Notes under the pieces: model-generated
Seen by the model: the letters and a program-made list of their open reading frames with translations, nothing else
What the model was told of the DNA's origin: nothing
The model's database searches: none
Shown: positions 1 through 6,901 of the stretch, one piece after another
Layout of the letters: each line of letters starts with the position of its first letter
How positions within the stretch are numbered: the first letter of the stretch is position 1
Position numbers and translations under genes: made by a program
DNA from: a virus
Direction: 5' to 3' (one strand)
DNA: 44,897 bases
Virus record (IMG/VR): IMGVR_UViG_3300021090_000686
Location: 1 to 44,897 of that record

Positions 1-147
1 CCTGGCGCAGCACGGTGGCGTCGACGCGGCGCGCGAGGATCCGCGCGCGCTTGCCGTTGCGGTAGAAGTCCCGATCGCTGCCGTGCCAGCGGCCGCCGGC
101 GGGCGTGGTGAGCAGGCCGGCCAGCATATAGTCGCGCTTGCCGCTCT
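1..147. repeat. Terminal direct repeat, left copy
   Basis: Bases 1-147 are repeated at 44751-44897 with a single difference (A at 128, G at 44878). The overlap lies inside the serine-recombinase gene. Joining position 44750 to position 1 restores one uninterrupted reading frame, so this is the overlap of a circular or circularly permuted assembly rather than a functional repeat. The mismatch is synonymous in the recombinase (TAT versus TAC, Tyr). Confidence 0.93.
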
Positions 148-1012
148 GCGTGGTCTTGCGGCGCCGACGCTCGAGCTGCTCGAGGATCCTCGCGGCCTCG
201 GCGTCGGTGATCAGGGGCGTGTGCGTGTCGCGCTTGATCACCCACTCCGCGCGCGGGCGGTGCTTCGGGCCGAGCGTGCCCTTTTCCTTCATGCGATTCC
301 AGACGGTGTGACCGGCGTAAGTGAGGGCGTTGCGCTCCACCTCGATCGCGGCGGACTGCGCGAGTTCGAGGCCGTGGCGCGCCAGCGCCCTCGCGCGCGG
401 GATCCCGGCCGCGCGATCGCGCAGGAAGGCCTGCAGCGTGGGCGCGGCGGGCGACGGCACCAGACGCGACTTCGTCACCGCCTGACCCTCGCGCACCGCG
501 CCGGTGGCCACGTGCTCGAGCTGGTAGCCGATCGGCGCGCGGCCGCCGGCACGAAAACCCGCGCGCACGTTCTCGCGCATGCCGGCGAGGCCCTTCCTTT
601 TCGACACCAGGCTGTGCCACTCGTCGACGCCGTGAAAGACTGCCTTCACGATCGCGCGCTCGGCATCCTCCATCTCCGGCAGGTTCTTGTAGATCACCGT
701 CACCCCGCGCGGGCGGCACTCGCGGTCCTCGAACCAGTAGGCGGCCGCGGCGCGGCGAGCGATGCGCGAGGTGTCGAGCGTGAGCACCATCGACCAGGTG
801 CGGCCCTTCTCGTACAGCGCGGCGAGCAGCGCCTGCAGGCCCGGGCGGTCTTCGTCCTTGCCGGACTCGACGCTGTCGGTGAATTCGGCGACGATCACGT
901 ATCCGCGCGCGGCTGCGAGTTCGCGCAGCTCGCGTAGCTGGACGTCGATCGAAACGTCAGCCCTGTCTTTTGAGCTGCGGCAATAGCAGACGGCGCGCAG
1001 CGTTGGGCTCAA
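1..1012 (-). CDS. Large serine recombinase, N-terminal part (cut by window end)
   Basis: Site-specific serine recombinase, probably the phage integrase. The minus frame opens with TTG at 1012, which overlaps the stop of the upstream 67-aa gene. Near the N-terminus it has the catalytic signature of the family, VCYCRSSKD (Tyr-x-Arg-x-Ser), followed by SIDVQLREL. Further on come LDTSRIARR and a recombinase domain with GGRAPIGYQ. The frame runs off the window at base 1 and continues at 44750, giving about 516 residues over the junction, a usual size for large serine integrases. The TTG start is inferred from the overlap and the position of the catalytic motif, because no in-frame ATG precedes that motif. 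Confidence 0.9.
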   Translation of the reverse strand, partial: MSPTLRAVCYCRSSKDRADVSIDVQLRELRELAAARGYVIVAEFTDSVESGKDEDRPGLQALLAALYEKGRTWSMVLTLDTSRIARRAAAAYWFEDRECRPRGVTVIYKNLPEMEDAERAIVKAVFHGVDEWHSLVSKRKGLAGMRENVRAGFRAGGRAPIGYQLEHVATGAVREGQAVTKSRLVPSPAAPTLQAFLRDRAAGIPRARALARHGLELAQSAAIEVERNALTYAGHTVWNRMKEKGTLGPKHRPRAEWVIKRDTHTPLITDAEAARILEQLERRRRKTTQSGKRDYMLAGLLTTPAGGRWHGSDRDFYRNGKRARILARRVDATVLRQ

Positions 1013-1212
1013 AGCTCGATGGAGAGACGGGCGCTCGTGACGATGGCGTGGCCGCGGGTCGCGCCGATGGTGCGCTCTTGTGTGAGGTCGATGTACACGC
1101 CGGTGACCATGAGCCCGGTGCGACGCTGGAACTCGTCGACGATCTCCGACGCCACGTTCCGAAGGCGTACCTCAAAGGCCTCACGCTGTTTCTGCATCTC
1201 TTCGATTTCCAT
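1009..1212 (-). CDS. Small phage protein upstream of recombinase
   Basis: A 67-residue acidic/basic protein starting MEIEEMQKQ, with an amphipathic N-terminal helix and a C-terminal beta-rich half (GLMVTGVYIDLTQ). The start has a GGAGA-type ribosome site 8 bases upstream. Its stop overlaps the TTG of the recombinase gene, so the two are probably translationally coupled; it may be a recombinase accessory or directionality protein, but that rests only on position. No family recognised. Confidence 0.6.
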   Translation of the reverse strand: MEIEEMQKQREAFEVRLRNVASEIVDEFQRRTGLMVTGVYIDLTQERTIGATRGHAIVTSARLSIEL

Positions 1213-1380
1213 CTTCGGTCTCCGTGATTAGCATCAATTTCGGGCGGCTCCTGGTTTGTAGCTGGAGCCGCTCCAAAAGGAAGGCGGCGAGGGATTCTAG
1301 CGCGGGCCCGGATGGCGCGCCGATCGAGCGGGAGCGCAGGAGGGGCTGTGCAGACGTTGGGACAGGTTTGAGACCTGGCT
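1213..1380. other. Intergenic gap between Avd-like gene and recombinase pair
   Basis: About 170 bases without a convincing gene; the small open frames here lack sensible starts. It contains a near copy (14/16) of a scattered palindromic 16-mer at 1348-1363. In typical DGRs the template repeat and reverse transcriptase follow avd at this place. The sequence here has no resemblance to the variable regions of the lectin-like genes, so no template repeat is present. Confidence 0.6.
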
Positions 1381-1911
1381 TCACTTCACTACCTGATTGC
1401 CGCCGCCGTGGCGCTTTTGCCAACGCGCGAGCAGCGCCTCGTATTTCTCGGTGTCGGCTTCCATGAGGCGGCGGATTGCTGTCACCAGCATGGCGTGGGT
1501 GATGTTGTCCTCTTTGGCGCTCGGGGCCACGATCCGCATGACCTCCACCAGTGGCGACGGGTCGGGTGCAAAGTGGTTCCTCAATGCGGTGGCCTGCTTG
1601 CCGATCGACGCGGTGAGCGGCAGCGACTCCTCGAAGGCCTTGCTCGGGAACAGCTCGAGCTCGCGCAGCACCCGCAGGATCGCCTGGGAGATCTCCAGGC
1701 GGTCGAGCAGCTCCTCGAGCAGCGGGACCTTGGCGGCCTCGCGCGCGATGTTGGCGTGGCGCATGGTGACCAGCATGTTCAGCGACTCGTCCACCAAGCG
1801 CTCGCCGTAGAGCTTCTTCACGTCGCGCGGCAGGTGAGGCGCGCGGCGAGCGACGAAGCGCTGGAAGTCGACGATCGCGCGGTACAGGTCAGTGTCGCTG
1901 TGCAAGCTCAT
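1381..1911 (-). CDS. Avd-like four-helix-bundle protein (DGR accessory)
   Basis: 176 residues. Residues about 7-115 read as a four-helix bundle of the Avd/23S-IVP type: DLYRAIVDF, then HLPRDVKKLYGERLVDESL, a Lys/Glu-rich hinge, LLEELLDRLEISQAILRVL and a last helix ending GKQATALRNHF. Avd proteins form basic pentamers that bind the reverse transcriptase and RNA of diversity-generating retroelements. The bundle is followed by an unusual extension of about 60 residues. The gene lies directly downstream of two lectin-like genes with DGR-type variable ends, the usual place for avd, but no reverse transcriptase follows. Plain four-helix-bundle proteins unrelated to DGRs also exist; the context favours Avd. 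No good ribosome site precedes the ATG. Confidence 0.72.
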   Translation of the reverse strand: MSLHSDTDLYRAIVDFQRFVARRAPHLPRDVKKLYGERLVDESLNMLVTMRHANIAREAAKVPLLEELLDRLEISQAILRVLRELELFPSKAFEESLPLTASIGKQATALRNHFAPDPSPLVEVMRIVAPSAKEDNITHAMLVTAIRRLMEADTEKYEALLARWQKRHGGGNQVVK

Positions 1912-1915
1912 GGCA

Positions 1916-1981
1916 AAAAATCGCGTCGAAAAGGCGCTAGCGCGGAATGGTTAAATGGTCACTCTGCGGACCGCGCGCGCC
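1916..1981. repeat. 66-bp repeat: GC-rich VR end plus palindrome, copy 1
   Basis: 64 of 66 bases match 6836-6901 (differences at 1933/6853 and 1952/6872). Read on the minus strand it covers the last codons of the lectin-like gene (GC-only run ending GTCCGC), its stop, and then a perfect palindrome GCGCTAGCGC (1934-1943) and a T-rich stretch. A GC-rich block followed by a hairpin is the arrangement of the initiation-of-mutagenic-homing site in known DGR targets. Confidence 0.85.
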
Positions 1982-2355
1982 ATGAACTTGCTGACCTTGC
2001 GCCAGTAGTCCTGACCGCCGTAGCCGAAGCCCTGGCCCCAGGCGTAGTCGCTGCCGTCGGCGTACTGCTCATTCGACCAGTAGTAGCGTTTCTGGAACTT
2101 GCCGGCGTGATGCGTCCACAGCATCGCCTGCTCGATGCGGTTCGGGAGATCGCCGCCTTCCTTCTTCGCCCAGGCGAGCGCGTCCTTCCAGTTGATAGCG
2201 GCCTTCTCGCCGGGCAAGAGGATGGTGTGCGTGACCTTGCCGCCGGCGTCGATCGTGCCGCCGACGTAGAGCTCGCCCTTCTTGAGCGCGGGGAGGGCGA
2301 TTTTTACAGCGGAGGCCGCCTTCGGCGGCCGGGTTTTCTGTGCGGGTTTTTTCAT
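1951..2355 (-). CDS. C-type-lectin-like (DUF1566-type) DGR target protein A
   Basis: 134 residues, from ATG at 2355 behind a GAGG ribosome site. A basic Pro/Lys/Ala-rich start (about 1-20) is followed by a DUF1566-like lectin fold: ILLPGE, NWKDALAWAKK, DLPNRIEQAMLW, YYWSNEQYAD, YAWGQGF, then the signature ending ARAVRRVTI. This fold displays the variable residues of DGR target proteins. Its last 32 codons line up without gaps with proteins B (2373-2873) and C (6871-7374); differences fall only at codon positions 1 and 2. The Avd-like gene follows 39 bases downstream. What it binds is unknown. Confidence 0.8.
   Translation of the reverse strand: MKKPAQKTRPPKAASAVKIALPALKKGELYVGGTIDAGGKVTHTILLPGEKAAINWKDALAWAKKEGGDLPNRIEQAMLWTHHAGKFQKRYYWSNEQYADGSDYAWGQGFGYGGQDYWRKVSKFMARAVRRVTI
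1966..2061 (-). other. Putative DGR variable region A
   Basis: 32 codons from an invariant Ala-Asp to the GC-only run coding ARAVR. Compared with the same span in B (2388-2483) and C (6886-6981), 18 nucleotide columns vary, all at codon positions 1 or 2 and none at position 3. Examples are GGT/AAT/TAT, TAC/CGC/AAC and TTC/GGC/TAC. The 18 invariant codons are identical in all three. In 13 of 18 columns at least one copy carries A, as expected from adenine-directed mutagenesis of AAY template codons. Confidence 0.7.
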
Positions 2356-2372
2356 CGCATCACCTCGAATGG

Positions 2373-2873
2373 TTAAATGGATACCCTGCGGACCGCGCGC
2401 GCCATGCCCTTGCTGCCCTTGAGCCAGCGGCCCTGATTGCCGTAGTCGAAGCCCTGGACCCAGGCGTAGCCGCTGTCGTCGGCGGACTGCGTCGAAGACC
2501 AGTACCAGTCCTTGTCGAAGCGCTCGGCCTCGGGTAGCGCCGCGCTGGCCGACCAGGCGAGCAGCAGCTCGCCGCGGCTCGGGAGATACCAGATCACTTC
2601 GCCGCCGATCTCCAGAGCTCGGATCTTCTGCGCGAGCTGGCTGCCGGCCTCGGCCATGGCGCCGGTGTTGTGAAGGCCGTCGAAGTCGGAGAGCGCGCCC
2701 TCGACTTTCTTCTGGCTGTTGCTCCACACCGTGGCCGGGAATTCAGTGGCTTTCGGGGCGACGATGAGGGCGAAGGGCTGCTGTTCGAGGAAGAAGCGGC
2801 CAATCAGGATCCCGCCGGCAATGGGCGTGCCGATCGGGGCGTTGGCGGGAGTGAGGGATTGCGGGGTGTTCAT
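2373..2873 (-). CDS. C-type-lectin-like (DUF1566-type) DGR target protein B
   Basis: 166 residues, ATG at 2873 with an AAGGAGAA ribosome site. The N-terminal part (GTPIAGGILIGRFFL, VAPKATEFPATVW) is typical of DUF1566-related phage proteins. The lectin-like core has YLPSRGELLLAW, WYWSSTQSAD and YAWVQGF and ends MARAVRRVSI. It is only distantly related to A and C outside the last 32 codons, so the three are not recent whole-gene duplicates, yet that end shares every invariant codon. It lies 17 bases upstream of gene A. Confidence 0.8.
   Translation of the reverse strand: MNTPQSLTPANAPIGTPIAGGILIGRFFLEQQPFALIVAPKATEFPATVWSNSQKKVEGALSDFDGLHNTGAMAEAGSQLAQKIRALEIGGEVIWYLPSRGELLLAWSASAALPEAERFDKDWYWSSTQSADDSGYAWVQGFDYGNQGRWLKGSKGMARAVRRVSI
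2388..2483 (-). other. Putative DGR variable region B
   Basis: Counterpart of regions A and C. After the shared GC-rich block its last codons differ slightly (AGG GTA TCC instead of AGA GTG ACC), and it lacks the palindrome that follows A and C. It may therefore be a less active or older target. Confidence 0.62.
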
Positions 2874-2927
2874 GGTGTTCTCCTTCGGTGAATGCGGGTT
2901 GTCGATCGACTCAAGACCAGCGGGTGA

Positions 2928-3287
2928 TCATGCGTAAACCCCGTCGCGCAGGCGGTCGAGCAGGGCATAGACGGGCTCGATCCGGCCGGCCTCGAGTAGT
3001 TGGCTCGGGCTGCGGCCGTAGAGCTCGGGGTGCGGCGCCTGGATCCAGGCCTTCGCCGAGGCCTCGTCGCCGTACAGAAACATCACCTGGCGGTGGAAGC
3101 GCTCGAGCACCAGCTGCGGCATCAGGGTGTGGCCGCCGCGGTCCCAGTGCTCGATGAGGTCCTCGCAGCGGCTGCAGACGCCGGCGTGGTCCTCCGCGTT
3201 GAAGCGCAGCCACCAGCAGCCGGTGCCGCCTTGCTCGCAGGCGTGGACCTCGTCGCAGCCGCAGCCGATGCAGACGTTCAGGTTCAT
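2928..3287 (-). CDS. Zinc-finger protein with MbcA/ParS/Xre-type antitoxin domain
   Basis: 119 residues in two parts. Residues about 5-45 form a cysteine-rich zinc-binding module (CIGCGCDEVHAC, GC, CSRC). Residues about 65-119 match the toxin-binding domain of MbcA/ParS/Xre antitoxins (DUF2384): FLYGDEASAKAWIQ, ELYGRSPSQLLEAG, and the end EPVYALLDRLRDGVYA. Such antitoxins normally pair with a RES-domain NAD-degrading toxin, but none is found in the window. It may act as an orphan antitoxin or DNA-binding regulator. Its ATG overlaps the stop of the upstream P-loop gene (ATGA). Confidence 0.75.
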   Translation of the reverse strand: MNLNVCIGCGCDEVHACEQGGTGCWWLRFNAEDHAGVCSRCEDLIEHWDRGGHTLMPQLVLERFHRQVMFLYGDEASAKAWIQAPHPELYGRSPSQLLEAGRIEPVYALLDRLRDGVYA

Positions 3288-3547
3288 GGTTGCTTCCTGC
3301 GCCGCAACCGCATCAGCGCGGTGGCCACGTCGAGCACCGTGGCGCCCGGTGTCGGGAAAGGCGGCTCGCGGTTGGTCAACGCCAGGTCGCCCGGCTGCAG
3401 CTGCTGTCCTTCCCAGGGATCCACCAGCCTCGTGCAGCCGAAGTGCTGCATCAGCTCCTGGGCGCGCCTGGTCTTCCCGCTCGCCATCGGGCCGTGCACG
3501 ATGACGACGCCGTAGACCCTCGGAAGAAACTCGCCGGAGTTGCTCAT
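3284..3547 (-). CDS. Small P-loop protein
   Basis: 87 residues with a clear Walker A motif near the N-terminus (VVIVHGPMASGKTRRAQEL), then VDPWEGQQL and a short basic C-terminus (RLRRRKQP). It looks like a minimal nucleotide-binding domain without a recognisable partner domain. Both ends overlap neighbours by ATGA (ParB upstream, zinc/MbcA-like protein downstream), so the three are one translationally coupled unit. It lacks the ParA deviant Walker motif and is too short to be a ParA. Confidence 0.65.
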   Translation of the reverse strand: MSNSGEFLPRVYGVVIVHGPMASGKTRRAQELMQHFGCTRLVDPWEGQQLQPGDLALTNREPPFPTPGATVLDVATALMRLRRRKQP

Positions 3548-5208
3548 TTTTTCTTGCCCTTGCCCTTTTTCGCCGCCGGTTTCTTCGCGGCGCCCGGCTT
3601 CTTTTTCGTCAGCGTTTTCGCTTGGCTCTTTGCGCTAGTGGGGGCCTTGGCCGCCTGGTCCTTGGCCGCCTCGCGCACGTCGGCCTCCACCTTCTTGAGG
3701 TCCACCTTCACGCCGGCGAGCAGCCTGGCAGCTTCGCGCTGGTCGTAGCCGACGCGGGCCGCGCAGATCAACGTGGCGACGAAGGCGCGAGTGAGATCGG
3801 GCTCGCTGAGCGTCTCCACCTTTTTCATCACCACCGATGGGGAACTGACGCCGTCCGTCTTGGGGAGGCCGAGAATGGCGTCGAGCTCGATGTTTGCCTC
3901 GAAGTTGTAGTCGTCGACGAGGTGCTCGAACAGATACAGCAGTTCCTTCCTGCCAATCTTGGCAGGGATAGTCTTGAAGATCGCCAGCGCCTGCTGGCGG
4001 GCGATCTCCTCCTTGAGCTTCCCGTCCTCGTTCTTGCCGGCGCCCTGCTTGCGGGTTCTGGCCGTGCTCTCGGCTACCTTTTGCCGGTGGGTCTTGATGC
4101 CGCGCTCGTTGAGTACCTCGGTCACGGCGCTCGAGCGCACGACCTCGATCAGGCGCTTGTCTTTCGGGTGCTGCGCCAGGTCGATCAACTCCGGATTCTT
4201 GGCGAGGATCTCGCGCACCTTGCGGCTCTTCGGGTCGTCGTAGCAGGTGGAATCCAGCGACACGTAGCCGCCGGCGACTTGATCGGTGCTGTATTTATTC
4301 GGGAAGATCGCGCTGGCGTCCTTGCCGGTGATCACCTTCTTGCCGGCCTTCTCCGCGGCGAGGCGTTTGCGCTCGAAGTGCGCGTCGCGTTTGTCGGCGA
4401 AACATTTCGGGTCGGTGCAGACGTCTGCATCCTTGACGTCGGCGAACAGGTCCTGCTGATTGCCGGTGCGCTTGGGGCAGGCGGTGCAGGTACCCGCCTT
4501 TGGCACCAGGCTGCCGTCGTCGAGGGCGAAGGGCGCCCCCTTCAGCTTGAGCATGTAGTTGCGCAGGATCACCTGGTGGGCTTCGCGGTAGCTCAGCGGC
4601 TCGCACCACTTGTCGCCGGCGATGTCCTTCAGGGCCGCGCGCTGCGTGTCGTGGTGGCCGATGCGCGCCACCAGCAGCGCCTTCGAGGCGTCGAGCTCGC
4701 CGGCGTAGAAGGCCTTGCGCGCCTCCGGGCACAGCGCGAGCAGCTTGGTGCGCGCATAGACGTAGCTGCGCGACTTGCCGACCATGCCGGCGACCACGTC
4801 GGCATTGATCTTCTTCAGCTTCATCAGCTCCTCGTAGCCTTCCGCTTCCTCGAGCTCGTGCAGGCCTTCACGCTGCAGGTTCTCGATCAGCTGGATCTCG
4901 AGCACCTGGTCGGCGGTGAGGATGCAGACGCTCGCGCGGATCTCGGTCAGCCCTGCCAGCTTGGCGGCCAGCCAGCGGCGCTCGCCGGCGACGAGCTCGT
5001 ACTTGTCCGCCAGGCCGGCCGGCCGCACCACGATCGGCTGCAGGACGCCGACTTGCTTGATGCTGTCGGCCAGGTCCTGCATGAGCTTTTTGTCGAAGCG
5101 CGCACGGCGCAATTCCTGGATGTGGGTGGTACTCGGCGTGATCGCGCCGAGCGGGAGGATCTCGTCGGTGGGCTTGGCGAGGACGGCGGCGGGGGTCGGG
5201 GCGTTCAT
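3544..5208 (-). CDS. ParB/RepB/Spo0J-family DNA-binding protein
   Basis: 554 residues. The ParB N-terminal domain (about 15-110) has LVAGERRWLAAKLAG and IQLIENLQREGLHELEEAEGY. A helix-turn-helix follows at about 125-160 (VVAGMVGKSRSYVYARTKLL). A middle zinc-finger-like part has CTACPKR and CTDPKCF. After a long helical region it ends in a histone-H1-like Lys/Ala tail of about 25 residues. It may help maintain or silence the prophage or act as a regulator. No ParA gene is present. One copy of the scattered palindromic 16-mer lies inside the gene (4415-4430). Confidence 0.88.
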   Translation of the reverse strand: MNAPTPAAVLAKPTDEILPLGAITPSTTHIQELRRARFDKKLMQDLADSIKQVGVLQPIVVRPAGLADKYELVAGERRWLAAKLAGLTEIRASVCILTADQVLEIQLIENLQREGLHELEEAEGYEELMKLKKINADVVAGMVGKSRSYVYARTKLLALCPEARKAFYAGELDASKALLVARIGHHDTQRAALKDIAGDKWCEPLSYREAHQVILRNYMLKLKGAPFALDDGSLVPKAGTCTACPKRTGNQQDLFADVKDADVCTDPKCFADKRDAHFERKRLAAEKAGKKVITGKDASAIFPNKYSTDQVAGGYVSLDSTCYDDPKSRKVREILAKNPELIDLAQHPKDKRLIEVVRSSAVTEVLNERGIKTHRQKVAESTARTRKQGAGKNEDGKLKEEIARQQALAIFKTIPAKIGRKELLYLFEHLVDDYNFEANIELDAILGLPKTDGVSSPSVVMKKVETLSEPDLTRAFVATLICAARVGYDQREAARLLAGVKVDLKKVEADVREAAKDQAAKAPTSAKSQAKTLTKKKPGAAKKPAAKKGKGKKK

Positions 5209-5420
5209 GCGGTATTCCTCCTTGGTTTGCGGTAGCCGGGCTGGCCGTAGGTGGCGCCGCGGCGATTGCCGTACATGACTAAGTCGCCGCTGGCGAGCAA
5301 GCGTTTGAAGGTCGTCCTGGAATCTTCCTTGCCGCGCGCAAGTGCTTCGAGCACGTTGCGTTTGCGTGGGCCGCCGTTGTCCGGATGCACGAGCCTCAGG
5401 ATCCGCGAGCGCAGGCCCAT
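5205..5420 (-). CDS. Small winged-helix-like phage protein
   Basis: 71 residues starting MGLRSRILRLVHPDNGG; ATG at 5420 directly behind the stop of the upstream membrane-protein gene. The segment from RNVLEALARG through TTFKRLLASGDLVMYG reads like a small winged helix, followed by a Gly/Arg/Pro-rich basic tail. A longer upstream frame exists but is the shadow of the neighbouring gene. Its stop overlaps the parB start by ATGA. Function unknown; DNA binding is a guess from the fold. Confidence 0.6.
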   Translation of the reverse strand: MGLRSRILRLVHPDNGGPRKRNVLEALARGKEDSRTTFKRLLASGDLVMYGNRRGATYGQPGYRKPRRNTA

Positions 5421-5421
5421 G

Positions 5422-5769
5422 TCAGTGGATGTCGCTACGCCGCGCGTTCTGGATGACGAGCAGCTGCGCGAGGACCGCGTCGGCGATGCGCTTTTCCGCC
5501 GCCGCCTGGTCCTGAAGACGCTTCTTGCCGAGGGTGCGCGCGTGCATCCACATACTCGAGGTGATGCCGAACGGGCCGCCGGCAAGGTAGGCGGCCATCT
5601 CTCTCGGGCCGGCATCCGGCACCAGCTTGTAAAGAAAGAGATAGGCGCCGCCGATCAAGAAGCTGGTGAAGAAGGCGGCGTAGTAGTGCCCGCCGGTGAC
5701 GTTTTGCTGCTGGAAGCCCAGAGCTAAAACCACCACGAAGGTGCTGGCAAAGAGTGCGAGCTCGATCAC
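5422..5769 (-). CDS. Phage membrane protein of conserved unknown type
   Basis: 115 residues from GTG at 5769, which overlaps the stop of the preceding reading frame (GTGA). Two or three membrane segments: VIELALFASTFVVVLALGF and then YYAAFFTSFLIGGAYLFLYK, with a third weaker one around YLAGGPFGITSSMW. A charged helix forms the C-terminus. I know similar proteins from the accessory regions of other proteobacterial phages, without an assigned role. The longer open frame upstream has no good start and overlaps another frame. Confidence 0.65.
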   Translation of the reverse strand: MIELALFASTFVVVLALGFQQQNVTGGHYYAAFFTSFLIGGAYLFLYKLVPDAGPREMAAYLAGGPFGITSSMWMHARTLGKKRLQDQAAAEKRIADAVLAQLLVIQNARRSDIH

Positions 5770-5911
5770 CGGCTGCCCCGCGGCTCGATGTAGATGAATC
5801 CGTCGCGCTTCACCTGGCAGAACGGCCCGGGCGCGGCGGTGGCGTTCCACGCGGCGCGCCAGGTGAGACCGGAATGCCAATAAGGGGCAGGGCGCGGAAG
5901 AAGTGGCGCAT
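5766..5911 (-). pseudogene. Small frameshifted gene or frameshift-expressed peptide
   Basis: ATG at 5911, behind GGAGATCCCG, starts MRHFFRALP. A second frame then gives a protein-like stretch from YWHSGLTWRAAWNATAAPG through FIYIEPRGSR, ending at 5766 with a stop that overlaps the next gene's GTG. The two pieces lie in different frames; the change falls at a CCCC run near 5885. One indel, or a -1 slip, would join them into about 48 residues. The coupled GTGA at the end argues that the second frame was genuinely translated. Confidence 0.4.
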
Positions 5912-5924
5912 CGGGATCTCCTGA

Positions 5925-6161
5925 TCAGGCATGGACAGGCTCAGCGGTCAGCTGGCGGACGAAGCCGAGCAACGCCGCGGGATCGCGCCGGCGGCCGAGG
6001 CGCGCGGGCCGGCAGCCGTCGCCGGTCTTGCGGTAGACGACCCAGGCGCGCACGTACTTGCCGCGCACGCGGTCGGACACCTCGACGATGAACAAACGGT
6101 GCGCCCTCGCGAGCTCGCGAGCGTCCTCGAGCGGGTTGTCATCCGCGTCTTTCGTTCCCAT
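5925..6161 (-). CDS. Small phage protein, unknown
   Basis: 78 residues starting MGTKDADDNPLEDARELARA (ATG at 6161, inside the end of the upstream gene). The middle (FIVEVSDRVRGKYVRAWVVYR) looks beta-rich and the C-terminus is basic. No family recognised. The overlaps fit a tightly packed operon. Confidence 0.55.
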   Translation of the reverse strand: MGTKDADDNPLEDARELARAHRLFIVEVSDRVRGKYVRAWVVYRKTGDGCRPARLGRRRDPAALLGFVRQLTAEPVHA

Positions 6162-6363
6162 CGGCGGCTTGGATCTCGGCCTGCTGCGCATCTGGCAGCA
6201 GCGGATACCAGGGCGAGGTGGGCGGCACCGCCATGACGAAGCGCAGGCTCAAGCGCCTGTCGTGGAACTCGACCAGCTTGTGACCCGGGCACAGCGCGCG
6301 CGCCTCGGCGAACTGGTCGGCGCCCTTGCCCTCGGCGGCCGCGGCGGAGAGCTCAGGCTGCAT
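6139..6363 (-). CDS. Small phage protein, unknown
   Basis: 74 residues, MQPELSAAAAEGKGADQF onward. It overlaps the downstream gene by 23 bases and the upstream one by 11, as usual in this operon. Alternating hydrophobic residues (RRLSLRFVMAVPP) suggest a small beta-containing protein. No recognisable motif. Confidence 0.5.
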   Translation of the reverse strand: MQPELSAAAAEGKGADQFAEARALCPGHKLVEFHDRRLSLRFVMAVPPTSPWYPLLPDAQQAEIQAADGNERRG

Positions 6364-6547
6364 GGTTCAGGCGCCGGTCCACCACGGCCGCCGCATCGCG
6401 AAAATGCCGATCCAGGAGAATGGCGGTGCGCACGAAGTCCTCGACCGCCGCCGCGGCGACGTTCTCGGGCTTGACGCGGCGCTCCTTGGCGTGGCGCCGC
6501 AGTTCGGTCAGCGTGCTGTAGGTGACTTCAATCGTGAGAATGGGCAT
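6353..6547 (-). CDS. Small helical protein, possibly ribbon-helix-helix
   Basis: 64 residues: a short beta-like start (MPILTIEVTYSTL) followed by two helices (TELRRHAKERR and AAAVEDFVRTAILLD). This resembles ribbon-helix-helix DNA-binding proteins of the Arc/CopG type, but I cannot confirm it. The position inside the lysogeny operon would suit a small regulator. Confidence 0.5.
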   Translation of the reverse strand: MPILTIEVTYSTLTELRRHAKERRVKPENVAAAAVEDFVRTAILLDRHFRDAAAVVDRRLNHAA

Positions 6548-6833
6548 CGGGGACTTTCGGGCGTGGTTTCTTCGGGTAGGCGCTCTGCGAACCGGCGTAG
6601 GTGCAGCCGTCGCGCACCACCTTGCCGTCGCGCCTCACGTAGGCGATGAGCAGGACCTCGTGCTCGGTCGGCTCGCGGCAGGGACCGAGTGCAGATGTCT
6701 GGACCGCGGGCACTTGCGGGGTGAGCCACGCGGCGAGGTCGTCCTGGGCGTAGAGGAAGAGCGCGATGAGGAGCACGGCGAAGAAAAGTTCCGCCCTGGC
6801 GCCGGTGCTGAGGATCGGTGTGGGGGTTGGCAT
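6528..6833 (-). CDS. Single-pass membrane protein, unknown
   Basis: 101 residues. One membrane segment (ELFFAVLLIALFLYA, about 15-29) is followed by a soluble part with two cysteines and a basic, histidine-containing tail. The ATG at 6833 lies directly after the T-rich end of the 66-bp repeat that follows lectin-like gene C, the same relation that the Avd-like gene has to gene A. It contains a copy of the scattered palindromic 16-mer (6689-6704). Confidence 0.55.
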   Translation of the reverse strand: MPTPTPILSTGARAELFFAVLLIALFLYAQDDLAAWLTPQVPAVQTSALGPCREPTEHEVLLIAYVRRDGKVVRDGCTYAGSQSAYPKKPRPKVPDAHSHD

Positions 6834-6835
6834 GG

Positions 6836-6901
6836 AAAAATCGCGTCGAAAAAGCGCTAGCGCGGAATGGTCAAATGGTCACTCTGCGGACCGCGCGCGC
6901 C
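6836..6901. repeat. 66-bp repeat: GC-rich VR end plus palindrome, copy 2
   Basis: Near-identical copy of 1916-1981, following lectin-like gene C. It contains the palindrome GCGCTAGCGC at 6854-6863 downstream of the GC-only coding run. Conservation across the stop codon and into non-coding sequence, while upstream coding sequence has diverged, points to selection or conversion acting on DNA rather than on protein. Confidence 0.85.

Noticed and set aside
83-937. Plus-strand open frame over the recombinase
   Set aside because: Antisense of the serine recombinase, whose catalytic motifs are plain on the minus strand.
1181-1423. 80-codon minus-strand frame between avd and the recombinase pair
   Set aside because: It overlaps the end of the Avd-like gene, has no ribosome site and reads as random Arg/Ser/Pro-rich sequence.
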